Source of the DNA: Cyanobacterium sp. Dongsha4
Lineage (GTDB): Bacteria > Cyanobacteriota > Cyanobacteriia > Cyanobacteriales > Cyanobacteriaceae
Assembly: GCF_036345015.1 (NCBI RefSeq)
Contig: NZ_CP084098.1
Coordinates: 1,935,326 to 1,999,325, forward strand
DNA length: 64,000 nucleotides
Direction: 5' to 3'
The position numbers were made by a program, and so were the translations under genes. Below, one piece after another: positions 8,819 through 18,388 of the stretch. The notes below the pieces were generated by a model. It did not search any database, was not told where the DNA came from, and saw nothing but the letters and a program-made list of their open reading frames with translations. Within the stretch, counting starts at the first letter, position 1, and the number at the start of each line of letters is the position of its first letter.

Positions 8819-9253
8819 TTAATTAATCAATGATTTTGATTTTAACTCTTCTTGTTCTCTAATATACTTAAATAACTTAAAATCTTCTCCCTTAATGTGG
8901 TGTGCCAACCATTGATTCAGAAAATGTAATAACTCAATATTTATATTGACATTTCCCGCTATAAATTTACTTCTTAACTCTTTCACTTTTTGGGTTAATT
9001 CTTGATGAATTTTTTTGTGTTCTTGGTAACGTGGATAGCGTTTAGACAACATAAACATTTCTTCATCAGTAAAATGCTGAATAGTATATTTAATTAATTT
9101 ATCTAAAGTCTGTTGTAAAACATCCTTACCATGACCTTTCTTCATGGCATCATGTAATTCATTTACTATCTCAAATAACTGTTTATGTTCTTCATCTACT
9201 TTTTTATTTCCTGTATAATATTCTGGATTCCATTGGGCAAATATTAAGCTCAT
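8819..9253 (-). CDS. Bacteriohemerythrin
   Basis: A 144-residue four-helix-bundle oxygen- or redox-sensing protein with a carboxylate-bridged di-iron site. All seven ligands of the family are visible: His23 (EEHKQLF), His60 and Glu64 (QHFTDEE), His79 and His83 (EHKKIH), His119 and Asp124 (HHIKGED). The N-terminal FAQWNPEYYTGNKKVDEEH is typical of single-domain bacterial hemerythrins. A strong Shine-Dalgarno site (AAGGAGGG) precedes the ATG. It leads a likely two-gene unit with the helical protein immediately downstream. Oxygen storage, delivery or sensing are all possible. Confidence 0.93.
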   Translation of the reverse strand: MSLIFAQWNPEYYTGNKKVDEEHKQLFEIVNELHDAMKKGHGKDVLQQTLDKLIKYTIQHFTDEEMFMLSKRYPRYQEHKKIHQELTQKVKELRSKFIAGNVNINIELLHFLNQWLAHHIKGEDFKLFKYIREQEELKSKSLIN

Positions 9254-9671
9254 TATTTCCCTCCTTGTTTTTTGTAGAACATGAGTCGTATATGATTGAC
9301 AAAATAAATCTTAACCACCAAATAAATTTATATTTTTGTCTTCTTTTATTATCTTCTACTATTCAAGAATAGCACCATAATCTTAATATTACTCAACAAT
9401 AATGAAATATTGAAGAATATGTTGAATAAGGTCATAATTTGAGTTTTCAAACAACACTTTTATTCTTTTCTAAAGTTAACTTTTATTTTTCCTAATCTAT
9501 TGTATTTTACTACTTCAGTGAATATACTTAATTTTTATTAATATTCTCAATCATCTGATGATAAACTTAGGTAATTTAGCTAAACTTTATCTCTAAATTT
9601 TCCTCAATAGGTTAAAATTGTTTATTAATTTTATAGTCTTTAATAGTGTTTTTAATTTATAAATTTTAATC
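9254..9671. other. AT-rich divergent intergenic region
   Basis: About 420 bases between the divergent hemerythrin and LpxB-like genes. It is extremely AT-rich, with no open frame of note, no tRNA-like cloverleaf and no clear repeat. It must carry the promoters of both flanking transcripts. I could not assign -35/-10 boxes with confidence in such AT-rich sequence. Confidence 0.6.
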
Positions 9672-10886
9672 ATGGTTTTCGATAAAAACTGCCCACATAA
9701 AAAAATTTTATTAATCAGTAATGGTCATGGAGAGGATTTAAACTCTAGTTTAATCGGAGAAAAACTAAAAATTCTTAATCCAAATTTTCAGGTAGATGCT
9801 TTTCCCATCGTTGGAGAAGGTAAGTCTTATCTTAACAAAAATATTCCTATTGTTGCTCCTTTACAACAAATGCCTTCAGGAGGGATTTTTTATCTCAACC
9901 CGATTAATTTTATAAAAGATTTAACTTCGGGTTTAATTACTTTAACTATTCAACAAATAGTAACTATTAATAGAATTAAAAATGATTATAATTTTTGCGT
10001 AGCAGTTGGAGATATTGTACCTCTTTTTTTTGCTTATTTAACAGGTAAAAAATTTGTTTCCTTTTTAGTTGCTAATTCTAGCTATTATGAAAACCGTTTA
10101 AAATTACCTTTCTTAACTACGTTGATACTAAATTCTAACCGTTGTTTACAGATATTTACTAAAGATGAATTTACCCGTGATGATTTGAAAAAGCAAGGAT
10201 TTAAAAATGTTATTTGTGAAGGCTACCCCATTATGGATACTTTACATTCTTCTGCAAAGAATTTATCAATCAATCCCCAATTGCCGATGATAGCTTTATT
10301 ACCCGGTAGTAGATTTCCAGAAGTCTTAAATAATTTAATTTTAGAATTAAAAGTGTGCGAAATCTTGGTGAAAAAATATGGAGGTAAATGGCAATTTTAT
10401 ACGGCTTTAGTTTCAACTATTAAAGAGAATGATTTAAAAGATTTAGCTTTACAAATAGACTGGAAATATTCTCAAGGAATTTTGAGGAAAGAAATAAACG
10501 GAAAAAAAATAAATATACATCTTTATTATGATGCTTTTGCTGATATTTTACTACAATGTAATCTAGTAATAGGAATGGCTGGAACTGCTGTAGAACAGGC
10601 TGTTGGCTTAGGGAAACCTGTAATACAAATTCCGGGAGAAGGTCCTCAATTTACTTATCGCTTTGCTGAGGCGCAAATGAGGTTACTTGGTTTGAATGTG
10701 ATTACCGTAGAAGATAGTAAAGACATTGAAAAAAAATGTGAACAAGGGGCAGATAAAATTAAAGAAATATTACAAAATTCCAATTTTTTAGAGAAATGTG
10801 TTAAAAATGGCAAAGAAAGAATAGGCGATCGAGGTGCATCTTTAAAAATGGCGTATCATATAGAAAAATTAGTGTCACTAAATTAA
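9672..10886 (+). CDS. Lipid-A-disaccharide synthase-related glycosyltransferase
   Basis: A 404-residue GT-B-fold protein of the cyanobacterial/plastid 'lipid-A-disaccharide synthase-related' family, a relative of LpxB. The N-terminus ILLISNGHGEDLNSSLIGEK is diagnostic, with GEGKSY and MPSGGIF following. The C-terminal half has ALLPGSRFPEVLNN, IGMAGTAVEQAVGLGKPV and IPGEGPQFTYRFAEAQ, where the nucleotide-sugar pocket should be. It differs clearly from canonical LpxB and the substrate is not known; a role in glycolipid or envelope synthesis is inferred. The ycf20-type gene follows 53 bases later and the large glycosyltransferase after that, consistent with a three-gene transcript. Confidence 0.85.
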   Translation: MVFDKNCPHKKILLISNGHGEDLNSSLIGEKLKILNPNFQVDAFPIVGEGKSYLNKNIPIVAPLQQMPSGGIFYLNPINFIKDLTSGLITLTIQQIVTINRIKNDYNFCVAVGDIVPLFFAYLTGKKFVSFLVANSSYYENRLKLPFLTTLILNSNRCLQIFTKDEFTRDDLKKQGFKNVICEGYPIMDTLHSSAKNLSINPQLPMIALLPGSRFPEVLNNLILELKVCEILVKKYGGKWQFYTALVSTIKENDLKDLALQIDWKYSQGILRKEINGKKINIHLYYDAFADILLQCNLVIGMAGTAVEQAVGLGKPVIQIPGEGPQFTYRFAEAQMRLLGLNVITVEDSKDIEKKCEQGADKIKEILQNSNFLEKCVKNGKERIGDRGASLKMAYHIEKLVSLN

Positions 10887-10939
10887 GATGTCATTTTTGT
10901 TTGTAAGGGAAAAGCAGAGAGAAACGAAGAAAAAATAGT

Positions 10940-11272
10940 ATGCAGGAAACGAGATTAAACCTACTTATTAATAATTTTACTAATCAAATAAAAAGTTTTT
11001 TAAATAACCCTTGGCGAAAACTATCATTTGTTATTATTGGTTTTTTATCAGGATATATTACTTCTGACCTTCTTTCCACAAGTTTAGCTCAAGCAGGAAA
11101 ATGGGATGTGCCAATGGCGTCTCTTTACTTACTTTTCACCGAGATTACCAGTATGATTGTTTATGGGGGTAATAAAAATAGAAATAAAATAATGTGGGCG
11201 GATTTACTAAACTCTTTTAAAATAGGTCTTGCCTTTGGTTTATATTTAAGTGCGATGACTCTTGCTTCTTAA
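10940..11272 (+). CDS. ycf20: Ycf20-like DUF565 membrane protein
   Basis: 110 residues matching the Ycf20/DUF565 family of cyanobacteria and plastids: QETRLNLLINNFTNQI at the start, then a positively charged NPWRKLS before the first membrane helix (about 28-47). LFTEITSMIVY forms a second hydrophobic stretch and a final helix FGLYLSAMTLAS ends the protein. In algae and plants Ycf20-type proteins have been linked to non-photochemical quenching; the cyanobacterial role is not settled. It sits between two glycosyltransferase genes with short gaps (53 and 24 bases), which implies co-transcription but not a shared function. Confidence 0.82.
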   Translation: MQETRLNLLINNFTNQIKSFLNNPWRKLSFVIIGFLSGYITSDLLSTSLAQAGKWDVPMASLYLLFTEITSMIVYGGNKNRNKIMWADLLNSFKIGLAFGLYLSAMTLAS

Positions 11273-11296
11273 CATATCTAAAAATTTTGAAATCCA

Positions 11297-14200
11297 GTGA
11301 AACGATTTATAATTATCGATCATTCTTTACAAGATTTACAAGGACATCATTATGAGTGTAGTTTTTCTATAGCAGAATCTTTACAAAAATTAGATTTTGA
11401 GGTGATTATTATTGCCAATCGTAATTTTCCTCCTTCTTTATATCCAAAAGGAATTAGGGTAATTTCCGAGTTTGAGGTAGATTGGTTTAACAATTCAACC
11501 CAAAAGCTAACAGGAGTTAAAAAATATATTGCATTTATTTATCAATTTTTTCTCAATTTTAGTCTTGGTAATTTATTTAATAGCTATAAAGAGAAAATTA
11601 AATATCGAATTTTTATATTAAAGACAACTAAACCCAAATTAAGTATTTTTTTAGAAAAAGTAGAAGGAAGTTTTTATCGTCTTAATCAATGGCTAAAAGA
11701 AGATTTAAAACTGCTGAAGAATATACCATTTAATTATACTTTCCTAGGAATATTACAAACTGGTGTCGGCGGAATAAAATTTATTTTTTCTATCATCACA
11801 AAAATTATTACTAATTCTCTATTTAGGCTTATTTTTTTAGATAGTAAAAGTTTTATTAGTTCGCTGCAAAAAACTATTGAAAAGTTAAAATTAACTTCTG
11901 AAGATCAGGTTTTTATTCATACCATTAGTATTGAACAAATAGAAGATTTACTGCATTTATTAAAATCTCAAAAAGTATTTTTTCATCCTCGCTATCATAT
12001 CATGTTAAGACGAGATATTGACGATGATTTAGTGAAAAATGCTCGAGGAATAGGAATAAAATCTTGTTTAGAATTATTTTATCAATCTAAATTATATCCA
12101 AATAAGATAGAATTTTATACAGATACAGAAGAGTTAGTTAACCGTTATAATAGTCTTTCTCCTGTTAAATTAAAATTAATTCCAGTGCCTTTTCGTCAAG
12201 AAATATTAAAAGAAAATATAGTAGAAAAGGATAATAATTCTCCCATACATTTAGTATTTTTGGGGGATGCCAGAAGGGAAAAAGGATATTTATATTTACC
12301 TGAAATTGTCGAAAATTTATGGCTAGATTATTTATCTAACAATAAACTTAAAATCACTATTCAATCTAACTTTAATAATCAGGATCAAGAAATTCTTACC
12401 AGTCGCTTAATATTAGAAAGCTATCCTGAAGACAAAGTTACAATTATTAAAAATCCTCTGAAAACTTCTGCTTATTATCAACTTTTAAATAGTGCTGATT
12501 TGTTGATTATTCCCTATGATAATTATAGTTATCGTTATCGAACTTCTGGCGTTTTAACAGAATCACTGGCGGCAGGAAAGCCAGTAATAGTACCTAAAGA
12601 TACATGGTTAAGTGAGCAAATTGATGAGAATAGAGGTGTAATTTATGATTCTCCCCATCACATTACTGATGCAATTATTAAAATTATTAATAATTTAACC
12701 ATTTATCAGGAAAATGCACAAAAATTCAGTGTTGGTTGGTGCAAGAAAAACTCTATAGATATTTTGATTAAAACAATATTATCCCCTTTATTATTAGAAG
12801 ATGAGAGAAATACTTTTACTATTTCAGAAATTGAGAGTAAGCCATTAATTCATCAGTCTTATTTTGTACTAATAGTTGATGGTGATAAATTACTAGATTT
12901 GGAGTTAAATCAACAGTTAATAATAGCTAATTTAGAATTTCTTTCCTCTTGTAATTGTCGGTTATCAGTAATAGTTTATTCTTTACGGAGTGAGTTAGAT
13001 AAAAGCAAATTTGAAAATCTTATTAATGAATATATATCTGATTATAATGTAGTCAACATTTCTTATATTTATAAAAATAGTGTTCCTTATTTTTTAGATA
13101 ATTTAGATAGGCAAAAATATTTAAGAAATCTTTATCATCAAGAAAATACTTTCACCAAATATTTAGTAGATATAAATAGTTTATATATAGATGATGATTT
13201 AGTTAACTATTATACATTTCAAAATATAGATGGGATAATTTTAGATTCTATTGCTAGTCAAATTCTGCTAAATAATATATTCAATGATCATAAAATAGCT
13301 GATCTTAATATTATCTGTCAAGTGGCGGAATTAATGGCTTATCAGTCAGCAATTGACAATCATAATAATGTTGATATACAGGAGTTAAATCAAGAATTAA
13401 AATTATTCAGTAAGGTTAAAGCTATTCTGGCAACAAAGGAGTATTATCGAGACAAAATCCTAAATATTCACTCTCAATTAGAAGGGTATGTTTTACCAAA
13501 TATTTATCCTTTAATTTCTCAAGAAAAATCTTTGCAAAAAACTAAGATAAATTCTTTTATCTGGGGTAACAATCGAGATAAATATGAAACTCTTTTAAGA
13601 CAATTGTTATGGGAAAAAAATAATACTCAAGTAGATGAAAACAAAGTAATTAATGATAGTCAATTAGGGAAAAGAATTGCTATATTATATCCTTGGCAAG
13701 ATATTTTGGAGAGGAAGGCCGGGGCAAGTCAAAGAGTCGGTTTGTTGATTGATTATTTGAGGGCGAAAGGTCATAATATTTGGTTATTTACTACGGGAAA
13801 AGAAAAAGACTTATTTTTAGATAATACCCGTTATACTTTTTTTGAACAGTCTTCTAATAACTTATCTTTAGTTAAAGAAATTTATAGTCATATTTATGAG
13901 CATTTTTATAGTTTCAATTCTCTTCATGATTCTCCAAATAATTCTCATTATTCCCCTGAAAATATTGATAGTATTATGAAAGATTGGCGTTTGTCCATGT
14001 ATTATCAATTTAGATACGATCGCGCTTTTGAAGAACAAGTAAAAAAAGTCTTAAATTGGGCTGATATTGTCATTTTAGAATACCCTTTCTGGAGTAGTAT
14101 AATAGCTCCATTATGTCAAGAGGCAAAAGTAAAATTAATTATTACTGCCCATGATATTATCTGTGAACAAATATCAAAAAATAATAGCTTATATAATATT

Positions 14201-14935
14201 CTTTTAACTGAAGAAATAGTTAACTTAAAGAAAGCCAACCAAGTAGTTACGGTATCAGAGAAAGATAAAGAATTTTTAGAACAATTTAAGATTAATAGTG
14301 TTGTGATTCCTAATCCAGTTCAGATACATAAAACAGAAGAAATTACTGATGATTTTCAAGTAGAAAAACATAAAAATAATTACCCTTTCCTAGAAGAAAA
14401 CTATTGTTTATTTGTTGGTAGTGGTCATTTTCCTAATTTAGAAGCAGTAAAAGAAATAAAATTGATCGCACATCAATATCTCCAAGAAAAATATTTTCCT
14501 GAGTGTAAATTTATCGTTATAGGTAGTTGCAGTCAACCTGAAAATAATAATAATTTTATTGCATTAGGAAAAGTTGATTTAGACTTATTAAATATTATTT
14601 ATCAACGGGCAAATTTAATTATTGCACCAATGCAACACGGTACAGGTTCATCATTAAAAATAATGGAAGCCATGAGTTTTTCTCAAGTTATTTTAGGAAC
14701 AAATATTGCTTTTAGAGGCTACCCTGTTAAAAACGACATTCATGCTTTAATTGAAGATAATTTAAGTTTATATCCTCAAATAATTGCTGAGTGTTTAAAA
14801 GTAGAAAATCAGCAAAATATGAAAAATATGGGCAAAAATGCTTTAGCTTTAGCTAGTCAATATGATTATCAATACCTCTATAAAGAATATGAAAACTTGT
14901 TTACTATTCTCCTTACTAATTCCGTATGCAGTTGA
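11297..14935 (+). CDS. Double-domain GT4-type glycosyltransferase (1212 aa)
   Basis: A very large cytoplasmic glycosyltransferase with a GTG start at 11297. The N-terminal half (about 1-500) opens with [20 protein letters not shown] and contains a GT-B Rossmann signature at [13 protein letters not shown] (near 320) and the donor-binding block [17 protein letters not shown] (near 425). A middle section (about 515-780) is of unclear fold. The C-terminal part (about 785-1205) is a second GT4-like unit: RAGASQ-type [38 protein letters not shown], and the conserved [19 protein letters not shown]. This looks like a gene fusion. The 3' end overlaps the convergent lpxC by 58 bases. A polysaccharide or lipid-linked glycan is the likely product. 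Confidence 0.87.
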   Translation: MKRFIIIDHSLQDLQGHHYECSFSIAESLQKLDFEVIIIANRNFPPSLYPKGIRVISEFEVDWFNNSTQKLTGVKKYIAFIYQFFLNFSLGNLFNSYKEKIKYRIFILKTTKPKLSIFLEKVEGSFYRLNQWLKEDLKLLKNIPFNYTFLGILQTGVGGIKFIFSIITKIITNSLFRLIFLDSKSFISSLQKTIEKLKLTSEDQVFIHTISIEQIEDLLHLLKSQKVFFHPRYHIMLRRDIDDDLVKNARGIGIKSCLELFYQSKLYPNKIEFYTDTEELVNRYNSLSPVKLKLIPVPFRQEILKENIVEKDNNSPIHLVFLGDARREKGYLYLPEIVENLWLDYLSNNKLKITIQSNFNNQDQEILTSRLILESYPEDKVTIIKNPLKTSAYYQLLNSADLLIIPYDNYSYRYRTSGVLTESLAAGKPVIVPKDTWLSEQIDENRGVIYDSPHHITDAIIKIINNLTIYQENAQKFSVGWCKKNSIDILIKTILSPLLLEDERNTFTISEIESKPLIHQSYFVLIVDGDKLLDLELNQQLIIANLEFLSSCNCRLSVIVYSLRSELDKSKFENLINEYISDYNVVNISYIYKNSVPYFLDNLDRQKYLRNLYHQENTFTKYLVDINSLYIDDDLVNYYTFQNIDGIILDSIASQILLNNIFNDHKIADLNIICQVAELMAYQSAIDNHNNVDIQELNQELKLFSKVKAILATKEYYRDKILNIHSQLEGYVLPNIYPLISQEKSLQKTKINSFIWGNNRDKYETLLRQLLWEKNNTQVDENKVINDSQLGKRIAILYPWQDILERKAGASQRVGLLIDYLRAKGHNIWLFTTGKEKDLFLDNTRYTFFEQSSNNLSLVKEIYSHIYEHFYSFNSLHDSPNNSHYSPENIDSIMKDWRLSMYYQFRYDRAFEEQVKKVLNWADIVILEYPFWSSIIAPLCQEAKVKLIITAHDIICEQISKNNSLYNILLTEEIVNLKKANQVVTVSEKDKEFLEQFKINSVVIPNPVQIHKTEEITDDFQVEKHKNNYPFLEENYCLFVGSGHFPNLEAVKEIKLIAHQYLQEKYFPECKFIVIGSCSQPENNNNFIALGKVDLDLLNIIYQRANLIIAPMQHGTGSSLKIMEAMSFSQVILGTNIAFRGYPVKNDIHALIEDNLSLYPQIIAECLKVENQQNMKNMGKNALALASQYDYQYLYKEYENLFTILLTNSVCS

Positions 14936-15696
14936 TGACTGGCTTTGTAAGCTAAATAATGCCCTTTAGGGATATTTCCCAATAAACTTAAATCGCCAAT
15001 AAAGTCTAATAATTTGTGTCTAACGGCTTCATTTTCAAACCTAAGTGGTGGATTTAACCAACCATTGTAATCACACACAAGGGCATTTTCTAAACTACCT
15101 CCCTTGATTAAACCTTTTGATTTTAACATCTCAATTTGATCTGCGAACCCAAATGTTCTTGCAGGTGCGATCGCATCTTGGAAAGTTTCTCTTTGAGGAT
15201 ACCAACTATACCATAAATTTTGCAATACTGGATAGGGATAGTCAACCCCACAACTAAATTTCATCTCAGGGGAAGGAAAAGCCACACAAAACGCATCATC
15301 TTTTCTTACCCAAATTGCTTCATCAATTTCTCTCTCAGAAGAATAAAATACTTTATTATCATCTTTTAATTCGATATGTTTTACCCATTCTTGTGCTGAA
15401 CCATCTAACAAAGGAACTTCACTACCATCAATTTCAATTCTTGCCCCTTCTATACCGCATCCCCATAACGCCGCTAATAAATGTTCAACTGTGCGAATTT
15501 TGACATCTCCATTGGTTAACTCTGTAGATAACATAGTAGGAGAAACCGATTCTATCGAGGCTTTAATAACTGGTTGGTTTGGTAAATCTACCCTCACAAA
15601 AAAACGCCCTTCTTCTCTATCCACAGGGGATATTTTGACTGTGGTAACTTCTCCTGAATGAAGCCCAACGCCAGATAAAGTAAATGGTTTAAACAT
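14878..15696 (-). CDS. lpxC: UDP-3-O-acyl-N-acetylglucosamine deacetylase
   Basis: The committed step of lipid A synthesis: Zn-dependent deacetylation of UDP-3-O-acyl-GlcNAc. The 272 residues cover the two duplicated domains (family usually 270-305). Key residues by position are [10 protein letters not shown] (6-15), zinc ligand His72 in VEHLLAAL, zinc ligands His227 and Asp231 in [10 protein letters not shown], and the general acid-base His254 in KASHQLH. The C-terminus is short (ending [11 protein letters not shown]) and overlaps the convergent glycosyltransferase by 58 bases. The rest of the lpx pathway is not in this window. Confidence 0.96.
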   Translation of the reverse strand: MFKPFTLSGVGLHSGEVTTVKISPVDREEGRFFVRVDLPNQPVIKASIESVSPTMLSTELTNGDVKIRTVEHLLAALWGCGIEGARIEIDGSEVPLLDGSAQEWVKHIELKDDNKVFYSSEREIDEAIWVRKDDAFCVAFPSPEMKFSCGVDYPYPVLQNLWYSWYPQRETFQDAIAPARTFGFADQIEMLKSKGLIKGGSLENALVCDYNGWLNPPLRFENEAVRHKLLDFIGDLSLLGNIPKGHYLAYKASHQLHTELVRRIVNKFSYSL

Positions 15697-15798
15697 AGTT
15701 AGTAGTAAATAGTTAATGATGAATAAATTTTAGTTTATAGTTGATTTCCCTCTAATACTCTCTCACTCTCATTTTCTCCCTTTCTCCCCACCTGTTAT

Positions 15799-16875
15799 TT
15801 AATAAGGAGGGAAAAGACGACGAAAACCATGACATAAAACAATCAAGAGAAAAATAATATTTCGAGGTAATACCCACCACCAACCATAAAAGATGGGCTG
15901 ACTGGGTTGATAGTTATTATGAATCGTATTTGACAATTTTTGAGCAATTTTGTGCAAAAGTTCGATGTTTCTGGGATAATCTCTTAAATTATTGATCCAA
16001 TCTTCTGGAATTCCTTTCAAACCTACTGTTGCCCCCATTAATGCCCCTAAAATTGCACCAGTGGTATCCGTATCTCCTCCACAGTCATAAATAGCTGATA
16101 ATGCTTGAGGAAAATTGCCAAAATGGCGATACCAAGTAAAGATAACCACAGGCACAGTATGATATACATAACCTGAAACACCTTTTTTTTGCCCGATTTT
16201 TTCAGCAAATTGTAATACTGATAAATCTTCTTTTAAACTTTCTGTAATTGTGTCAACTAATAGTATCCATTCTCTATTCTTATTCCCTATTTGTTTCAAA
16301 AAAGTTGACAATGTTTCTATCTGAGGAGGCTGAGTAAATCTATCCCGAATTATCCATGCTGTCAAGGATGCGATCGCATCTGCTCCTATTAAAGCACGAG
16401 GATCAGAATGGGTTATTCTAGTAGATAAACAAACATATTCTCTTAATTTATCTTGGTTGTGAGCAAAAAAAGCTCCTATAATTGCACTTTTCATCACTGC
16501 TCCATTACCCGCCGAATCAACACCACTACAACGGGGATTAAATCCTAACCAAAGTTTAATAATGGATTTGAGGGTAGCTAATCCAACCCCTGCTGGTAAA
16601 GATAGTAGCCACCATTTTAAACACCATGCTAATCGCCTAACGTATTTTTCTGGAGAATTAGGATGAGCAATTAGGCATTGAGCGACAAATATAGTATGCT
16701 CGGTATCATCACTAATCATGCCATAACGCCATAAAAGTCTCTGATGCCATTGATGCCTAAAGATTTTGTGATTACGTTGTCGAGAAATACCTTCTGCCGG
16801 TAAACCCACTGAATCACCTATTGCTGTACCAATTAATATACCTAATAAAGATGATATGTCGTTATTACTTACCAC
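15799..16875 (-). CDS. ADP-ribosylglycohydrolase (DraG-like)
   Basis: A 358-residue Mg-dependent hydrolase of the DraG/ARH fold, which removes ADP-ribose from proteins or small molecules. LLGILIGTAIGDSVGLPAEG (10-29) opens the fold. Metal ligands are in ISDDTEHT (Asp56, Asp57) and in GGDTDTTGAILGALMG (about 265-280). A C-terminal extension of about 45 residues ends in a hydrophobic helix, IIFLLIVLCHGFRRLFPPY, which could tether the enzyme to membrane and is unusual for the family. No dinitrogenase reductase or nitrogenase gene is near. A weaker, probably inactive relative is at 7983-8792. Confidence 0.9.
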   Translation of the reverse strand: MVSNNDISSLLGILIGTAIGDSVGLPAEGISRQRNHKIFRHQWHQRLLWRYGMISDDTEHTIFVAQCLIAHPNSPEKYVRRLAWCLKWWLLSLPAGVGLATLKSIIKLWLGFNPRCSGVDSAGNGAVMKSAIIGAFFAHNQDKLREYVCLSTRITHSDPRALIGADAIASLTAWIIRDRFTQPPQIETLSTFLKQIGNKNREWILLVDTITESLKEDLSVLQFAEKIGQKKGVSGYVYHTVPVVIFTWYRHFGNFPQALSAIYDCGGDTDTTGAILGALMGATVGLKGIPEDWINNLRDYPRNIELLHKIAQKLSNTIHNNYQPSQPIFYGWWWVLPRNIIFLLIVLCHGFRRLFPPY

Positions 16876-16900
16876 TTATTACTCCTCAACAACGTAAAGT

Positions 16901-17863
16901 TTAATTTTCTATCATACAAGGAGATAAAAACGATTTCATAAAGCATTTTTTGATTACTTGCTTTAAATCTAACACAGTATTTTTCAATTCTTCGGCTAAT
17001 TCTTCTGTGAAATCATCTAATCTATTTCTCTCTTGAAATGCTAATTGATTTAGATCTTTTTCCCATCTTTTAATACTTTCTGGACTAGGATTTTCTATTA
17101 TTTCATCTTTTTCTTTAGTCATTTTTTCCATAGTACCATCACTATTAATTGTCAACTCCCCCTGAATAATTTTAGTAATTAATTCTCCTGTGGACATTCC
17201 ACTTTCTAGGGCTTTATTTTCTATTTCTTGAATAACTTTTACTGGTAATCTTAAAGTACCTTTTGTTCTTTTATTTATGCCAAAAACAATAGCTTCAATA
17301 CGATTTGCTGTAATTTTATGAGGGGCATAAGTATCTAAAACTTCTTGCCATTTTGCTAATAATTCTTCTTCTTTTAGCTTAATTAACAAACGAGCTTGAG
17401 TTTCATTTTGTGGAATAATATTGAATCCTGATTTTATTAGTTTAATAGCAACACCTGCTGAAGCAATTACTTGATTTGCTCTCCAAACAGGATAATAAAC
17501 TCCTTGCTCACAGTAGTCTTTAAAGGATTTATACTTATTTTTATATAAACGATAATATTTTACTTGATAAAGTTGTACTCCTAATTTTATATAGCTAATA
17601 CGATTATATTTAATACTATTAGTAATTTGCTCTAATTGATTATATTTTCCTTCCTCACTGATGCAATAACATTCTTCTAAAATTGATCTAAAAGGCTCTT
17701 TTATTTCTTCCCAAAATAACTCATCTTGATTTTCTTCTGCACTATTATAAAGAAGAGCTATCCCAGAAGAATCTGCTACGCAGCACGCCTCTATATTATT
17801 ACGGTAATAACTTCTTAATTTTACACTATTATTCATTACATTATTGCCTCTCAATTTACTCAT
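16901..17863 (-). CDS. Plasmid-type DNA-binding protein, function unknown
   Basis: 320 residues. Residues about 105-210 resemble a module common in plasmid or integrative-element proteins: 'Y.SFKDYCE...Y..WRANQVIASA', then IIPQNETQARLLIKLKEEE, LAKWQEVLDTYAPHKITANR and IEAIV. In those proteins this is a helix-turn-helix, ParB/KorB-like arrangement. After it, TLRLPVKVIQEIENKALESG (about 217-236) looks like a ribbon-helix-helix segment, and the tail is an acidic coiled coil. The last ATG-proximal residues (MSKLRGNNVMNNS) offer two starts; the second Met at residue 10 is equally possible. No partner parA, rep or integrase gene is adjacent. Confidence 0.65.
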   Translation of the reverse strand: MSKLRGNNVMNNSVKLRSYYRNNIEACCVADSSGIALLYNSAEENQDELFWEEIKEPFRSILEECYCISEEGKYNQLEQITNSIKYNRISYIKLGVQLYQVKYYRLYKNKYKSFKDYCEQGVYYPVWRANQVIASAGVAIKLIKSGFNIIPQNETQARLLIKLKEEELLAKWQEVLDTYAPHKITANRIEAIVFGINKRTKGTLRLPVKVIQEIENKALESGMSTGELITKIIQGELTINSDGTMEKMTKEKDEIIENPSPESIKRWEKDLNQLAFQERNRLDDFTEELAEELKNTVLDLKQVIKKCFMKSFLSPCMIEN

Positions 17864-18388
17864 AATTCTTCTTTAGCTAAGTTTTTTTAGTACTTTATTA
17901 GTACCTTATTGCCAATGGGTCTATCATTATACATCGTTTGTCCAAGGGATAAATAATATTTTTTTTAGAAGAATAAATAATCATAAATATATTAAAATTT
18001 TGTGCGTTTTTTACTAATTAAAAAAAGGTATTAAATTCAAGAAAAATATTGATGAGTATATATGTCCATTGCACCACTCAATCTTCAAAGGAAGAATCAA
18101 TCACATAAGAACTAACAAGATTAAGACAAGGTTAACTTTTGCTTAGTATAAAGAAAATACACAAATAATTCTGCCTAAATTTTTCGTAACATTTTTTACA
18201 TTTTGAAATAGAATTAAGACATGATGGTAAAAAAAACAGAATATACTCTTAACAGGAGCTTCTCTCTTCCCTGTCTTAACCAGATAAATTAAATGCACTC
18301 CTAGCTTATTACTCACCCACTTAAGTCCCATTAATTCTTACTTAGCTGATATGATCAAAAGACGGGTAAATTAGTAAAAGAGTAGTTA
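17864..18388. other. Long AT-rich intergenic region
   Basis: About 525 bases between divergent genes with no supported gene. A pair of imperfect direct repeats (TTAGTACTTTATT, TTAGTACCTTATT) lies at 17888-17911 just upstream of the plasmid-like gene and could be an operator. A 62-residue opposite-strand frame at 18143-18331 has no ribosome-binding site and unusual composition and is not accepted. The remainder is AT-rich with no hairpin of note. Confidence 0.45.

Noticed and set aside
18143-18331. 62-residue minus-strand frame in the long gap before the transglycosylase
   Set aside because: No ribosome-binding site, odd composition and no family resemblance; the gap is AT-rich and chance frames are expected.
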